Positions 52,054-61,056 of a stretch of 64,000 nt of DNA are shown here, piece after piece. A program made the position numbers and the translations under genes. The DNA comes from Sphingobium sp. B2D3C (lineage in GTDB: Bacteria; Pseudomonadota; Alphaproteobacteria; Sphingomonadales; Sphingomonadaceae). The stretch's first letter is position 1. Every line of letters starts with the position of its first letter. Location: NCBI RefSeq assembly GCF_025961835.1, contig NZ_JAOQOK010000001.1, positions 2,046,001 through 2,110,000 of the forward strand. Reading direction: 5' to 3'. A model generated the notes under the pieces. It was not told where the DNA came from and ran no database searches. It saw only the letters and a list, made by a program, of their open reading frames with translations.

Positions 52054-54222
52054 TCAGTTCCCCTCCGCAGCGGTGATGATGAGGGCATCGACGGCCGTCA
52101 GCCCTTCCCCTTGGGGATGCACGAAGACGGGGTTGAGGTCGATCTCCTCGATCTGCGGCATGGTCTCCATCAGGCGGCCGATCAGCGCGGCGGTGTGGGC
52201 GACCGCCTGCACATCGACCGGGGGCGAACCCCGGAAGCCCTTGAGCAGCTTGGCGCTGCGCAGCTTCATCAGCTCGGCGACGATATCGTCCTGCGCCATG
52301 TCGACTGGGAGCAGGCGCACATCGCCCAGCGCCTCGACCCAGATGCCGCCGAGGCCGACCAGCACGACCGGCCCCCATTTGGCATCGCGCTTGGCGCCGA
52401 TCATCAGTTCCAGTCCCTTGGGCGCCATTTTCTCGACCAGCACGCCATCCAGCACCAGTCCGGGCTGGGCGCGGGCGACATTGGCGTGGAGATCGTCCCA
52501 GGCGCGGCGTAGCTCGTCGGCGTCACGGATGCCCAGGATCACGCCGCCCGCCTCGGTCTTGTGCGCCAGCGCGCCGGCCTGCGCCTTGATGGCCAGCGGG
52601 TAGCCGACCTTGGCGGCGGTCGCCTCGGCTTCCTCAAGCGAGGTGGCGAGGCCGCCGGCGGGCACGCGGATACCCATGGCGGACAGCAGCTGCTTGCCGA
52701 GCCATTCGGGCTGCGGTCCGCTACCCAGCGTCGGCAGACCGGCAAAGGGCGTGTGGGTGACCGAGCGCGCCGAGCGCTCCAGCGAGCGGCCATGGCGCGT
52801 GACGCGAGACAGCGCCGTCATCGACCGCTCGATGGAGCGGCTGAGGATCAGGCGGTTGGCGCGCACCGAGGCTTCGAAGTCGGCATCCATTTCGGGCGCC
52901 GGGAAGGCCATGATCGCCGGGCGATCCTTGCCCTTGAGGCTGTCGATGAACATCGGTCCATAGCCGCGCTGCGAGGCCGCCGTGCCGCTGTTGATGGCAA
53001 TCAGCACGCTGCCGACATTGCCATCCGCCATCAGCGCGTTGGTGCCGAGCGGGATCAGCTCCGGCTGGAAAATCGCCTGCGTGCCGAGATCGAGCGGGTT
53101 GCGCGGCGGGATGAAGACAGGGAGTTGCGGCGCCAGTTCGCTGCGGGTCTGCTCGGTGAGCGCGGGCATCTCCATGTCCAGCGCCTCGAAATAGTCATGC
53201 GCGATGGCGCAGAAGCCGCCGGAGAAGGTGAGCACGCCGGGGCCTTTGGTCGGCGCGACCGGATAGCGCGCCAGCAGCTCGATCACATCGACCCACTCCT
53301 CCAGCGTCTCGACCAGCACCACGCCGGCCCGATCGAGATGGAGCTGCATGGTGGCATAGTCGCCCGCCAGCGCGCCGGTGTGCGACTGGATCGCGGCCTT
53401 GCCCTTCTCGCCCCGGCCCGGATGAATGGCGACCAGCGCCTTGCCGGCCGCCTGCGCGCGCCGGGCCGCGGCGAGGAAGGCCTGCGGATCGCGCACTTCC
53501 TCCAGATAGAGCGCGATGACCTTGGTCGCCTCATCCTGCGCGAAGAAATCGATGAAGTCTGGGATACCGATGCCGGCCTCGTTTCCGGTGGAGACGGTAT
53601 AGGCCATCGGCAGATGCCGCGCGGCGAGATTGGTGCTGGCATAGGCCATCAGCCCGCCGCTCTGCGAGACCATGGCAATGGCGGGATTGGGATCGTCCGG
53701 TGCCAGCCTGGCGACCTTGCGAGCGTTGGCAAAGCCGATGGGCAAGCCATTGACGAGATTGGTATAACCCAGGCAGTTCGGCCCGAGCAGCGCGATATTG
53801 CCTTCATAGGCGATGCGGACGAGCTCATCCTGCCCTGCCCGATTACCGGCCTCGGCAAAGCCTGAAGAAAAGACTGTCACGGCCTTGACGCCCCGCCGTA
53901 CGCAGGCCTCCAGCGCGTCCTTGACACCCGCCGCCGGGAGCGTGAACACCGCCAGATCGACGCCCTCAGGCAGATCGTCGATGCTCTGCGTCACGGGATA
54001 GCCGTCAATCTCCCCCTCGGCCCGGCCGACGACATGGACATCGCCATCAAAAGCATTGAGCTGGAGATTGGCGAGCACCGTCCGCCCCGCCGTCTTGGGC
54101 TTGGCCGACACACCGATGACCGCAATCGAGCGGGGGCGCATGAACAAGGCGACCGCATCGGCTCCCCGCACAGGTTTGATCCGGGGGGAAAGATCGGTCG
54201 CAGACATAGGATCACCATTCAT
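52054..54222 (-). CDS. NDP-forming acyl-CoA synthetase (fused alpha-beta)
   Basis: This 722-residue protein makes acyl-CoA from an acid, CoA and ATP with ADP and phosphate as products. The N-terminal CoA-binding domain (SIAVIGVSAKPKTAGRTVLA), the succinyl-CoA ligase-like domain with the phospho-His in QSHTGALAGD (about residue 281), and the C-terminal ATP-grasp domain (KAQAGALAHKTEAGGVILGI, VLVEKMAPKGLELMIGAKRD) are fused. As I recall, FerA of Sphingobium belongs to this superfamily, so a phenylpropanoid acid is a reasonable substrate. The start may be 54222 or 54207; neither has a strong ribosome site. First gene of a tight four-gene operon. Confidence 0.87.
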   Translation of the reverse strand: MNGDPMSATDLSPRIKPVRGADAVALFMRPRSIAVIGVSAKPKTAGRTVLANLQLNAFDGDVHVVGRAEGEIDGYPVTQSIDDLPEGVDLAVFTLPAAGVKDALEACVRRGVKAVTVFSSGFAEAGNRAGQDELVRIAYEGNIALLGPNCLGYTNLVNGLPIGFANARKVARLAPDDPNPAIAMVSQSGGLMAYASTNLAARHLPMAYTVSTGNEAGIGIPDFIDFFAQDEATKVIALYLEEVRDPQAFLAAARRAQAAGKALVAIHPGRGEKGKAAIQSHTGALAGDYATMQLHLDRAGVVLVETLEEWVDVIELLARYPVAPTKGPGVLTFSGGFCAIAHDYFEALDMEMPALTEQTRSELAPQLPVFIPPRNPLDLGTQAIFQPELIPLGTNALMADGNVGSVLIAINSGTAASQRGYGPMFIDSLKGKDRPAIMAFPAPEMDADFEASVRANRLILSRSIERSMTALSRVTRHGRSLERSARSVTHTPFAGLPTLGSGPQPEWLGKQLLSAMGIRVPAGGLATSLEEAEATAAKVGYPLAIKAQAGALAHKTEAGGVILGIRDADELRRAWDDLHANVARAQPGLVLDGVLVEKMAPKGLELMIGAKRDAKWGPVVLVGLGGIWVEALGDVRLLPVDMAQDDIVAELMKLRSAKLLKGFRGSPPVDVQAVAHTAALIGRLMETMPQIEEIDLNPVFVHPQGEGLTAVDALIITAAEGN

Positions 54223-54284
54223 GCTGAGGGGGCCATGAAAAAGGGCGCGCGAGCGCGGCCCCCATTATCGAAAAGCCGGACCAT

Positions 54285-54306
54285 GGCCGGGATGCTGCTC
54301 CCGGCC
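54285..54306 (-). terminator. Terminator-like hairpin after the TonB receptor gene
   Basis: GGCCGGGA pairs with TCCCGGCC across a six-base loop, 14 bases past the receptor stop on the minus strand. A TTTT run follows about 10 bases later, so this is a weak intrinsic terminator at best. Confidence 0.4.
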
Positions 54307-54319
54307 ACGGACCGAACGG

Positions 54320-57226
54320 TCAGAAGGCGAAGCGGACGCCAACCTTGTAGGCGCGGCCGATGCGGTCGTAGAAGCCGGCCACCTGCGTGCTGGGGAACGG
54401 CGGTTCCTTGTTCAGCAGATTGTTGACCACGGCGTAGAGCTGCACCTTCTTGTCGCCCCGCTGCATGAGCGTGACGTTGCCGGTCCAGTTCAGATACAGC
54501 CGCGAGGCGACGTTCATATTGCCCACCGAAATCGGCGAGGCCGCATTATAGTCCGGGTCGCCCGGCTGGACGAGCGTAGCGTCCACAATGCCCTTGTCGA
54601 TCCAGCGCGCGTTGAGCGTGGTGCCCCACTTCTCCGTCTCGTAGCCCAGGCTGGCATTGAGCTGCCAATGCGGCACGCTGGTCGCGCCGGTGTTGAGGCC
54701 GGAGGTGAACCCGCCCAACTGCCCCGCGCGGTCGATGCGGCTGCCGCGCGTCTGGATGATCCCGGCGGCATTATAGGTCGGTGCAACGCCCAGCCCGTCG
54801 TCGGAAATCAGGTCAGCGACATAGGTGCCGAACAGGCGCGTCGTGACCCGGCCCGGCCCGGCATTGAAGCGATAGACCATCTCGAAGTCCACGCCGCGCG
54901 TTTCAAGCGAGGCAAGGTTGAGCAACTGGACGGTCACGGAGTTGATTTCCGTGCTCGTGCCGGTGCCGGATAGCGAGGTGGTGGCGCAGAAGGCCCCCGG
55001 CGTGCCGCCCTGGATCTCGGCATAGCAATTGTCGATGATCTGCTGCGCCGGGAAGCTCGCGATCGCCCCGTCGATCTTGATATTGTAGAAATCGACCGAG
55101 GCCGAGAAGCCGGGCAGGAAGGTGGGCGTGAACACCGCACCGACCGTGAAGGTGTTCGCCTTCTCCGGCGCCAGCGTCTCGCTGGGCGCGAAGACCACCG
55201 TGTAGGACCGCGACACGCCGTTGAACGGATTGCGCAGGGTCGACTGGGTGGACGTTACCGAGAACAGCTCCGCCGCATTGGGTGCACGGATATCCCGCGA
55301 GCGTGTCGTGCGCAGGCGGACGCCATCGACCACATCCCAGGTCGCGCCGATCTTCCACGTCGTGACGCCGCCCGACACCTCATAATTGGTGTGCCGGATC
55401 GCGCCGTTGAGATCGAACGACTTGAAGAAGGGCACGTCGCGGGCCAGCGGCACCACGACCTCGGCATAGGCTTCCTTGGTCGTGAACGCGCCTTCATAGG
55501 GCTTGGGGTTCGAGAAGTTGTACGCCCCGGCGGCCGCGAGCGAATCCACCACGCTTTCGGCGCTGTCCCGCCGATATTCACCGCCGACCGCGAGCGAGAC
55601 CGGCCCCGCCCAGGTCGAGAAGGGCTCGCCGCTGATATTGGCGGCGCCCACGAACTGGCTGGTCGTGATCGACTGGAACTGCGTGCCGTTCACATAGTTG
55701 GTTGCCTCTTGCGACATCGCGCCGGCGCCGAACAGGTTGAGTGGCTGGCAGCCCTGCGCCCGCGCGACGGTGTTGCGGCAGACAATCTGACCATTGGGAA
55801 GCTGGATCGCATCCAGCGCCCAGATGAAGTTCTGCTGGATGCGCATGTTGCGGATCTGCGATTCCAGCTTGTTCTGGCCATATTGGACGTAAGCGTCCCA
55901 GTTCCACCCGCTGATGTTGCCGTTCAGCCCGCCGACGATGCGATAGGTGCTGTTGAAGTTGACGATCTGGGTGGACGAGAAGTCGGGGTTGGACCGACCC
56001 ATGACGAAGGACGTGATATTGTTCGCGTCCATGATCGTCGCGACCTGCGCCGGCAGGAAATAGTTATCCCGCTGGATCACCACCGCACGCGGACCGCTGA
56101 CCGCGGTGTCACGCGGCATCGGGCCGGAATAATCGGACCCGGACCGGCCATAGCTCCCTTCGACGAACATGCCGACGGAGTCGCTCAGCTCATAATTGAG
56201 GTTCGCCCGCACGACATAACGGTCGATCGGCAGCACCAGCGTATGTCCGAGACGGGGCGGCGTGCCCTGCGAGCTGGACATATTGTAGGATGAGCCGCCG
56301 CTCTCATTGCCATAAGTGAACGTGCCGACCTGACCGGGCGCCGGGAACCAGATGCCGCGCAGGGCATCGACGCCATTGGCCGGGTTCGTATCGGCATTGT
56401 TGCCGAGAATGACGCCGCCGATCAGCGAGTTGACGAACCGCACGCCGCTCTCGAATGAGCGGGAAGGCACGCCGGCCGGACGGTTGGCCGCGAAGGAGAC
56501 AGATTCCTCGTAGCGACGGCCCCAGGCGCGATCATCGAAGCTGCCGATTCCATCGGACTTCACATATTCGCCGCCGATGGTGAAATGCCCGCGCCCGTCC
56601 GCGAAGGGGCTGCCGAATGCGAGGCCTACGCGGCGCTCGAAATTATCGCCTTCTTCTGAAAGACCCAGGGAAAGATCGCCCTTCAGGCCGGTCAGGCGGT
56701 TGTTCATGATGACGTTGACGACGCCGGAAATGGCATCCGACCCGTAAGCGGCGGACGCGCCACCGGTGACGACGTCGATCCGGTCGATCAGCACCGTCGG
56801 CATGAGGTTGAGGTCAACCTGCCCGGTCGGCACAGTCGGCACATGGCGGCGGCCATCGACCAGCACCAGGGTGCGGATGTTCCCCAGCGCGCGCAGATCG
56901 GCAAAGGTCGCGCCGGAGAGGTTGGACGACTGGGTGTTCGTCTGGTTGCTGACGCTCGGGCGGAAGGACGGCACCTCATTGAGATAGTCGCCCACATTCG
57001 CCGCGCCGCGCTCTGCAATCGCCTCGGAGGTCACGACGACCAGCGGCGTGGGCGCCTGGAAGCCATCGCGCTTCACGCGCGAACCGGTGATGATGATATC
57101 GCGCACCTGCGCATCGTTATCCTGCGCCTGGGGCGCCGGCCCATCCTGCGCGAGCGCCGGGGCAGACCCCAGGGCGACAAATGTGCAAGCGGCAGCAGAC
57201 GCGAGCAACCATGTTCGACGAGACAT
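54320..57226 (-). CDS. TonB-dependent receptor (large, substrate-uptake type)
   Basis: This 968-residue outer-membrane receptor has a signal peptide (SAAACTFVALGSAPALAQ), a TonB-box region (DIIITGSRVKRDGFQAPTPL), a plug with IDRIDVVTGGASAAYGSDAI and SGVVNVIMNNRLTGLKGDLS, and a large barrel ending VGVRFAF. This GSRIKR-type class is common in sphingomonads and used for plant and aromatic compounds. I chose ATG 57226, directly after AGGAGGGG. It lies upstream of the CoA ligase operon on the same strand and has the shared ACTATATTATCTTT motif in its promoter. Confidence 0.9.
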   Translation of the reverse strand: MSRRTWLLASAAACTFVALGSAPALAQDGPAPQAQDNDAQVRDIIITGSRVKRDGFQAPTPLVVVTSEAIAERGAANVGDYLNEVPSFRPSVSNQTNTQSSNLSGATFADLRALGNIRTLVLVDGRRHVPTVPTGQVDLNLMPTVLIDRIDVVTGGASAAYGSDAISGVVNVIMNNRLTGLKGDLSLGLSEEGDNFERRVGLAFGSPFADGRGHFTIGGEYVKSDGIGSFDDRAWGRRYEESVSFAANRPAGVPSRSFESGVRFVNSLIGGVILGNNADTNPANGVDALRGIWFPAPGQVGTFTYGNESGGSSYNMSSSQGTPPRLGHTLVLPIDRYVVRANLNYELSDSVGMFVEGSYGRSGSDYSGPMPRDTAVSGPRAVVIQRDNYFLPAQVATIMDANNITSFVMGRSNPDFSSTQIVNFNSTYRIVGGLNGNISGWNWDAYVQYGQNKLESQIRNMRIQQNFIWALDAIQLPNGQIVCRNTVARAQGCQPLNLFGAGAMSQEATNYVNGTQFQSITTSQFVGAANISGEPFSTWAGPVSLAVGGEYRRDSAESVVDSLAAAGAYNFSNPKPYEGAFTTKEAYAEVVVPLARDVPFFKSFDLNGAIRHTNYEVSGGVTTWKIGATWDVVDGVRLRTTRSRDIRAPNAAELFSVTSTQSTLRNPFNGVSRSYTVVFAPSETLAPEKANTFTVGAVFTPTFLPGFSASVDFYNIKIDGAIASFPAQQIIDNCYAEIQGGTPGAFCATTSLSGTGTSTEINSVTVQLLNLASLETRGVDFEMVYRFNAGPGRVTTRLFGTYVADLISDDGLGVAPTYNAAGIIQTRGSRIDRAGQLGGFTSGLNTGATSVPHWQLNASLGYETEKWGTTLNARWIDKGIVDATLVQPGDPDYNAASPISVGNMNVASRLYLNWTGNVTLMQRGDKKVQLYAVVNNLLNKEPPFPSTQVAGFYDRIGRAYKVGVRFAF

Positions 57227-57319
57227 ATCCCCTCCTATTTGTTGCCGCAGGTTTGCGCCTGCCGGCCTTTCATTGTGCCCGAGACTAAGCGTCATAAAGG
57301 CTGTGTCAACAACAATGAT

Positions 57320-57334
57320 ACTATATTATCTTTT
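57320..57334. promoter_or_regulatory. Shared ACTATATTATCTTT motif (TonB receptor promoter)
   Basis: The 14-mer at 57320-57333 is identical to 60999-61012 and one base off the site at 26494. It lies about 94 bp upstream of the TonB receptor start. It includes a -10-like element on either strand, so it may be promoter core, operator or both. Confidence 0.55.
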
Positions 57335-57499
57335 GGGGTCGCCGGGTTTTAACAGGTGCTTGGATGACGGCCCGATGCACCGGAAACCAAGGCTTGCCGG
57401 CGGCGCCCTCGATGCAAACCGCGCAGCCCTCTGCCCCGATCCGGTGACGACTCAATTGTTGCGCAAATCGATGCTAATGACAACAACATTCTCCAGCCG

Positions 57500-57526
57500 C
57501 TTTATATAAAGCTACTTGATATTATC
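57500..57526. promoter_or_regulatory. CTTTATATAAAG operator upstream of the acyl-CoA dehydrogenases
   Basis: CTTTATATAAAG (57500-57511) is followed by CTACTTGATATTATC. It matches the marR-HCHL upstream element at 29425-29452 over nearly its whole length. It lies 42-68 bp upstream of the first acyl-CoA dehydrogenase, the right place for MarR repression. GACAACAAC is found just upstream (57480-57488). Confidence 0.6.
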
Positions 57527-57567
57527 TGCGCGCGCGCGATGATGGGAAGGAGAAGGAGAGGACAGGC

Positions 57568-58743
57568 ATGTACACGCAAAGCGAGCAGGCTTTTGCCGAA
57601 GAGGTCCGCGCATTCGTGCGCGCGCAATGCCCGGCGGATGTGCGCGAGAAAGTGACCAACGCGGTCGGCATCACCGCGGCGGAGCGGCTCGCGTGGCACA
57701 AGGCGCTGCATGCGCGCGGCTGGGCGGCGCCGCACTGGCCGGTGGAGCATGGCGGCACCGGCTGGAGCCCGGTCCAGACCTATATTTTCTCCGAAACGCT
57801 GGCCGAGGAAGGGGCGCCCGACCTTGGCTCCTTCGGCCTCAAGATGCTCGGCCCGACGCTGATGCATTACGGCACGCCGGAGCAGAAGGCCCATTATCTG
57901 CCGCGCATCCTCTCCGGCGAGGACATCTGGTGCCAGGGCTTCTCCGAACCGGGTGCCGGGTCCGACCTCGCCTCGCTCAAGACTCGCGCCGTGCGGGACG
58001 GCGACCATTGGGTGGTCAACGGGCAGAAGATCTGGACGACCATGGCGCATGAATCGACCATGATGTTCGCGCTGGTCCGCACCGATCCCGATGCGCCCAA
58101 GCCGCAAATGGGCATCTCCATGCTGCTCATCGACCTCAAGACGCCGGGCATCGACATTCGCCCGATCATCCTGCTCAACGGCGCCCACACCACCAATGAG
58201 GTGTTCTTCGACACTGTGCGGGTGCCCGCCGAAAATCTGGTCGGCGAGCCGCATAAAGGCTGGACCTATTCGCGCGTGGTACTCGGCAATGAGCGGCTGT
58301 CGATCGCGCGGATCGGCCTCAACCGCCGCCAGCTGGCGCGGCTGAAGCAGATCGCGGCCGAACAGGGGCTGGCCGGCGTGCCGCATGTCCGCGCGCGCAT
58401 CGCCGAGGCGGCCATCGAGCTGGATGCGCTGGAGGCCATGGCCACCGCCATGCTGGACCGCGCCCGAGCCGGGGTCGCCCCGGGAATCGAGGCCAATATG
58501 CTCAAGATCAAGGGATCGGAGCTTCAGCAGCGACTGACCCGCCTGCTGGTCGAGGTGGCGGGCCGCAGCGCCGCGCCATTCGCCCCCGACGCCGCCATGG
58601 ATGCTGGCGATGCGGGCAAGCCATGGCTCGGGCGCCTGTTCAAAAGCCATTTCGATACGCGCGTCGTCAGCATCTACGGCGGGTCGAACGAAATCCAGCG
58701 TAACATCATCGCCAAAACGCTTGGCCTGGGGACAGCCCGATGA
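57568..58743 (+). CDS. Acyl-CoA dehydrogenase (subunit 1)
   Basis: This 391-residue flavoenzyme has the ACAD fold: QGFSEPGAGSDLASLKTRAV (FAD and substrate loop), DHWVVNGQKIWTTMAHESTM, then helical domain and IYGGSNEIQRNIIAKTLGL at the C-terminus. It introduces a double bond next to the CoA thioester and passes electrons to ETF. The following gene encodes a second, divergent ACAD that overlaps by four bases, so the two are probably subunits of a heteromer, as for steroid and side-chain dehydrogenases (FadE26-FadE27 type). Confidence 0.9.
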   Translation: MYTQSEQAFAEEVRAFVRAQCPADVREKVTNAVGITAAERLAWHKALHARGWAAPHWPVEHGGTGWSPVQTYIFSETLAEEGAPDLGSFGLKMLGPTLMHYGTPEQKAHYLPRILSGEDIWCQGFSEPGAGSDLASLKTRAVRDGDHWVVNGQKIWTTMAHESTMMFALVRTDPDAPKPQMGISMLLIDLKTPGIDIRPIILLNGAHTTNEVFFDTVRVPAENLVGEPHKGWTYSRVVLGNERLSIARIGLNRRQLARLKQIAAEQGLAGVPHVRARIAEAAIELDALEAMATAMLDRARAGVAPGIEANMLKIKGSELQQRLTRLLVEVAGRSAAPFAPDAAMDAGDAGKPWLGRLFKSHFDTRVVSIYGGSNEIQRNIIAKTLGLGTAR

Positions 58744-59870
58744 ACACGACCGTGATGGACGCCGCGCCGGCAGGCGGTGCCGAAGAGACGAACATTCGCG
58801 ACCTGCTGCGCAACTCGCTCGAGACCGTGCTCGCGCGGCACTACAGCTTCGAGCAACGCCGCGATGCGTATGAGAGCGCCGCGCGGGAATCGCGGGCGGC
58901 CTGGGCGGCTTATGCCGAGCTTGGCCTGCTCGCCCTCACCCTGCCGGAGGGGCATGGCGGCTTCCCCGGTTCGCTCGGTGACTTGGCCATGGCCGTCGAG
59001 ACGATGGGCGGCGCGATGGTGCTGGAGCCCTATGCGGCGGTGATGATCGGTGCGCGACTGCTGGCGGCGGCCGGCAGCGAGGACCAGCAGGCGGCATGGC
59101 TGCCCGCCATCTGCAGCGGCGCAGTCCGCGTCGTGCTGGCGCATGAGGAAGCCGATGGCGGCTACGGCCGGCCGATCACTGCCCACGCCACGCCCGATCC
59201 GCATGGCTGGCGCCTCTCGGGCCACAAGGTTGCCGTGGCGGGCGGGGATACCGCAGACCTGTTCATCGTCTCGGCGAACACGGCCGGGGGTGTGGCGCTG
59301 TTTCTCGTCCCGGCGGCGGATCTGGCCGTTCGCCCGACCCGCTGCTTCGACTGGACCGGTGCCGCCGACCTCTTGCTGGACGACGTCATCATCCCCACCG
59401 CCGCGCGGATGCCGGGCGGCGAGACGGCACTGGCCCGCGCGCTCGATGAAGCCACCGCCCTCGCCTGCACGGACGCCGTCGGCGCCTTGCGGGCGGCGAA
59501 TGCCCTCGCTCGCGAGCATACCCACACCCGCCGGCAATTCGGTCGCCCGCTGGATGCCTTTCAGGTGCTCCAGCATCGCTTGGTCGACATGGCCATCGCG
59601 CAGGAGCTCGCCGCGCCGATCGCGGCCGCCGCCGTAGCCGCCTGCGAGGCGGACGACCAAGCGGCACGCGCCCGCGCGGTCTCGGCGGCGAAAGTGAAGG
59701 TCGGCGAGTCGGCCCGCTTCATCGGCGAGCAGTGCGTGCAACTCCATGGCGGCATGGGGCTGGTGCAGGAATATCCGGCCGCGCATCTGTTCGCCCGGCT
59801 GGGGCTGTTCGAGCTTTCGCATGGCGACCGCAACGCTCATCTCGAGCGCTACGCGGCGCTGGCCCTTTAA
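58740..59870 (+). CDS. Acyl-CoA dehydrogenase-like (subunit 2)
   Basis: This 376-residue ACAD homologue is more divergent. LALTLPEGHGGFPGSLGDLA and the C-terminal QLHGGMGLVQEYPAAHLFAR are clear, but the FAD-loop motif of subunit 1 is weak: the matching segment is AHEEADGGYGRPITA, and the SNE loop is absent. In heteromeric ACADs only one subunit forms a full active site. It is translationally coupled to subunit 1 (ATGA overlap). The pair is probably regulated by the MarR-type operator upstream. Confidence 0.85.
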   Translation: MNTTVMDAAPAGGAEETNIRDLLRNSLETVLARHYSFEQRRDAYESAARESRAAWAAYAELGLLALTLPEGHGGFPGSLGDLAMAVETMGGAMVLEPYAAVMIGARLLAAAGSEDQQAAWLPAICSGAVRVVLAHEEADGGYGRPITAHATPDPHGWRLSGHKVAVAGGDTADLFIVSANTAGGVALFLVPAADLAVRPTRCFDWTGAADLLLDDVIIPTAARMPGGETALARALDEATALACTDAVGALRAANALAREHTHTRRQFGRPLDAFQVLQHRLVDMAIAQELAAPIAAAAVAACEADDQAARARAVSAAKVKVGESARFIGEQCVQLHGGMGLVQEYPAAHLFARLGLFELSHGDRNAHLERYAALAL

Positions 59871-59887
59871 GCGCTCAGCTTAAACCC

Positions 59888-60967
59888 TTAGCGGCGGCTC
59901 TGGCTCGGCGAGCCGCCGCCAGTGGGTGGCGCGATGCCGTTGATGCGGGTGCCGCCACTGATCGAGCCCGTGGCACGCCGCGCAAAGTCGGCGGGATAGC
60001 TCAGCGCGGGAGGTCCGGCGGCATCGAGCGCCGCCAGATCCTCGGCCGACAGGGTGATGCGGCTCGCCGCGGCATTCTCGACAAGCTGGTCGGCATCGTT
60101 GGCGCCCAGCAGGATCGTCGCGACCCAGGGTTGCGCTTGCAGCCAGGCCAGCGCGATCTGTGCTGGGCTGGCGCCGTGGCGCTCCGCGACCTGCAGCACC
60201 ACGTCCAGCACGCGCTCGGCCTTCTCATCCAGAATGCGGGCAAGGAACGAACCGCGCCCTTCGGCATCATGATTGCTGGCATCGTCGCGCCGGTAGCGGC
60301 CGCTCAGCGCGCCGCTCTTGAGCGGCGACCATGCCGCGATGCCCATGCCATAGGCCCGGGCGAGCGGCACATGCTCGACCTCGATATTCCGCTCCATCAG
60401 CGAATATTGCAGCTGCAGGCCAATCACCGGCACCAGATTGCGCCACTGCGCCAGCCAGTGCGCCTCGGCTACTTTCCACGCCGGAATGTTGGAGAGGCCG
60501 ACATGCAGCACCTTGCCCGCCCGCACCAGATCATCGAGCGCACGCATCGTCTCATCCATCGGCGTCAGCGGATCGACGATGTGCATCCAGAGCAGATCGA
60601 CCCGGTCGGTCTTGAGCTTGCGCAGCGAGGCTTCGACGCTTTGCAGGATGGACTTGCGCCCGCCCCCACCAGCATTGGGATCGCCCTCGCGGACATTCGA
60701 GCCAAATTTGGTGGCGATCACCAACCGGTCGCGCAGGCCGGGCTCGCCTGCGAGATAATCGCCCAGGATCGTCTCGGCCTCGCCACCGCCATAGCTGTTC
60801 GCGCAATCGAGGAAGTTGCCGCCGAGGTCGCGATATTGCGCAATGAGGCGCCCGGCAGCGGTGGCGTCCAGACTCCAGGGCTGGGCGCCACCGAAGTTGA
60901 AGGTGCCGAGCGCGTAACGGCTCACCCGCAGGCCGGACCGTCCCAAGGTCACAAAATCGTCAAACAT
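59888..60967 (-). CDS. Aldo/keto reductase
   Basis: This 359-residue protein has the AKR barrel and tetrad: Asp in NFLDCANSYGGGEAET with Tyr, Lys in VIATKFGSN and His in DLLWMHIVDP. IPAWKVAEAHWLAQWRNLVP and SPLKSGALSGRYRRDD fit the AKR11/YajO-like group. It reduces aldehydes or ketones with NADPH. The C-terminal tail (SGGTRINGIAPPTGGG) looks disordered. It faces the acyl-CoA dehydrogenases and is divergent from an ALDH gene across a shared ACTATATTATCTTT site. Confidence 0.87.
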   Translation of the reverse strand: MFDDFVTLGRSGLRVSRYALGTFNFGGAQPWSLDATAAGRLIAQYRDLGGNFLDCANSYGGGEAETILGDYLAGEPGLRDRLVIATKFGSNVREGDPNAGGGGRKSILQSVEASLRKLKTDRVDLLWMHIVDPLTPMDETMRALDDLVRAGKVLHVGLSNIPAWKVAEAHWLAQWRNLVPVIGLQLQYSLMERNIEVEHVPLARAYGMGIAAWSPLKSGALSGRYRRDDASNHDAEGRGSFLARILDEKAERVLDVVLQVAERHGASPAQIALAWLQAQPWVATILLGANDADQLVENAAASRITLSAEDLAALDAAGPPALSYPADFARRATGSISGGTRINGIAPPTGGGSPSQSRR

Positions 60968-60998
60968 TCCACCCCTTCCCGATTGCTCAAACTATACT

Positions 60999-61012
60999 AC
61001 TATATTATCTTT
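60999..61012. promoter_or_regulatory. Shared ACTATATTATCTTT motif (AKR/ALDH divergent promoter)
   Basis: This 14-mer is identical to 57320-57333. It lies between the divergent aldo/keto reductase (starting 60967) and aldehyde dehydrogenase (starting 61057). A second ACTATACT sits just before it at 60991. Confidence 0.55.
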
Positions 61013-61056
61013 ATGGCGTATCGCCGGATGTGAGCCAAGCGGAGGCCAAAAGCAAC

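Noticed and set aside
50158..52512. Plus-strand open frame of 784 codons
   Set aside because: It covers three minus-strand genes with intact motifs and is typical antisense shadow.
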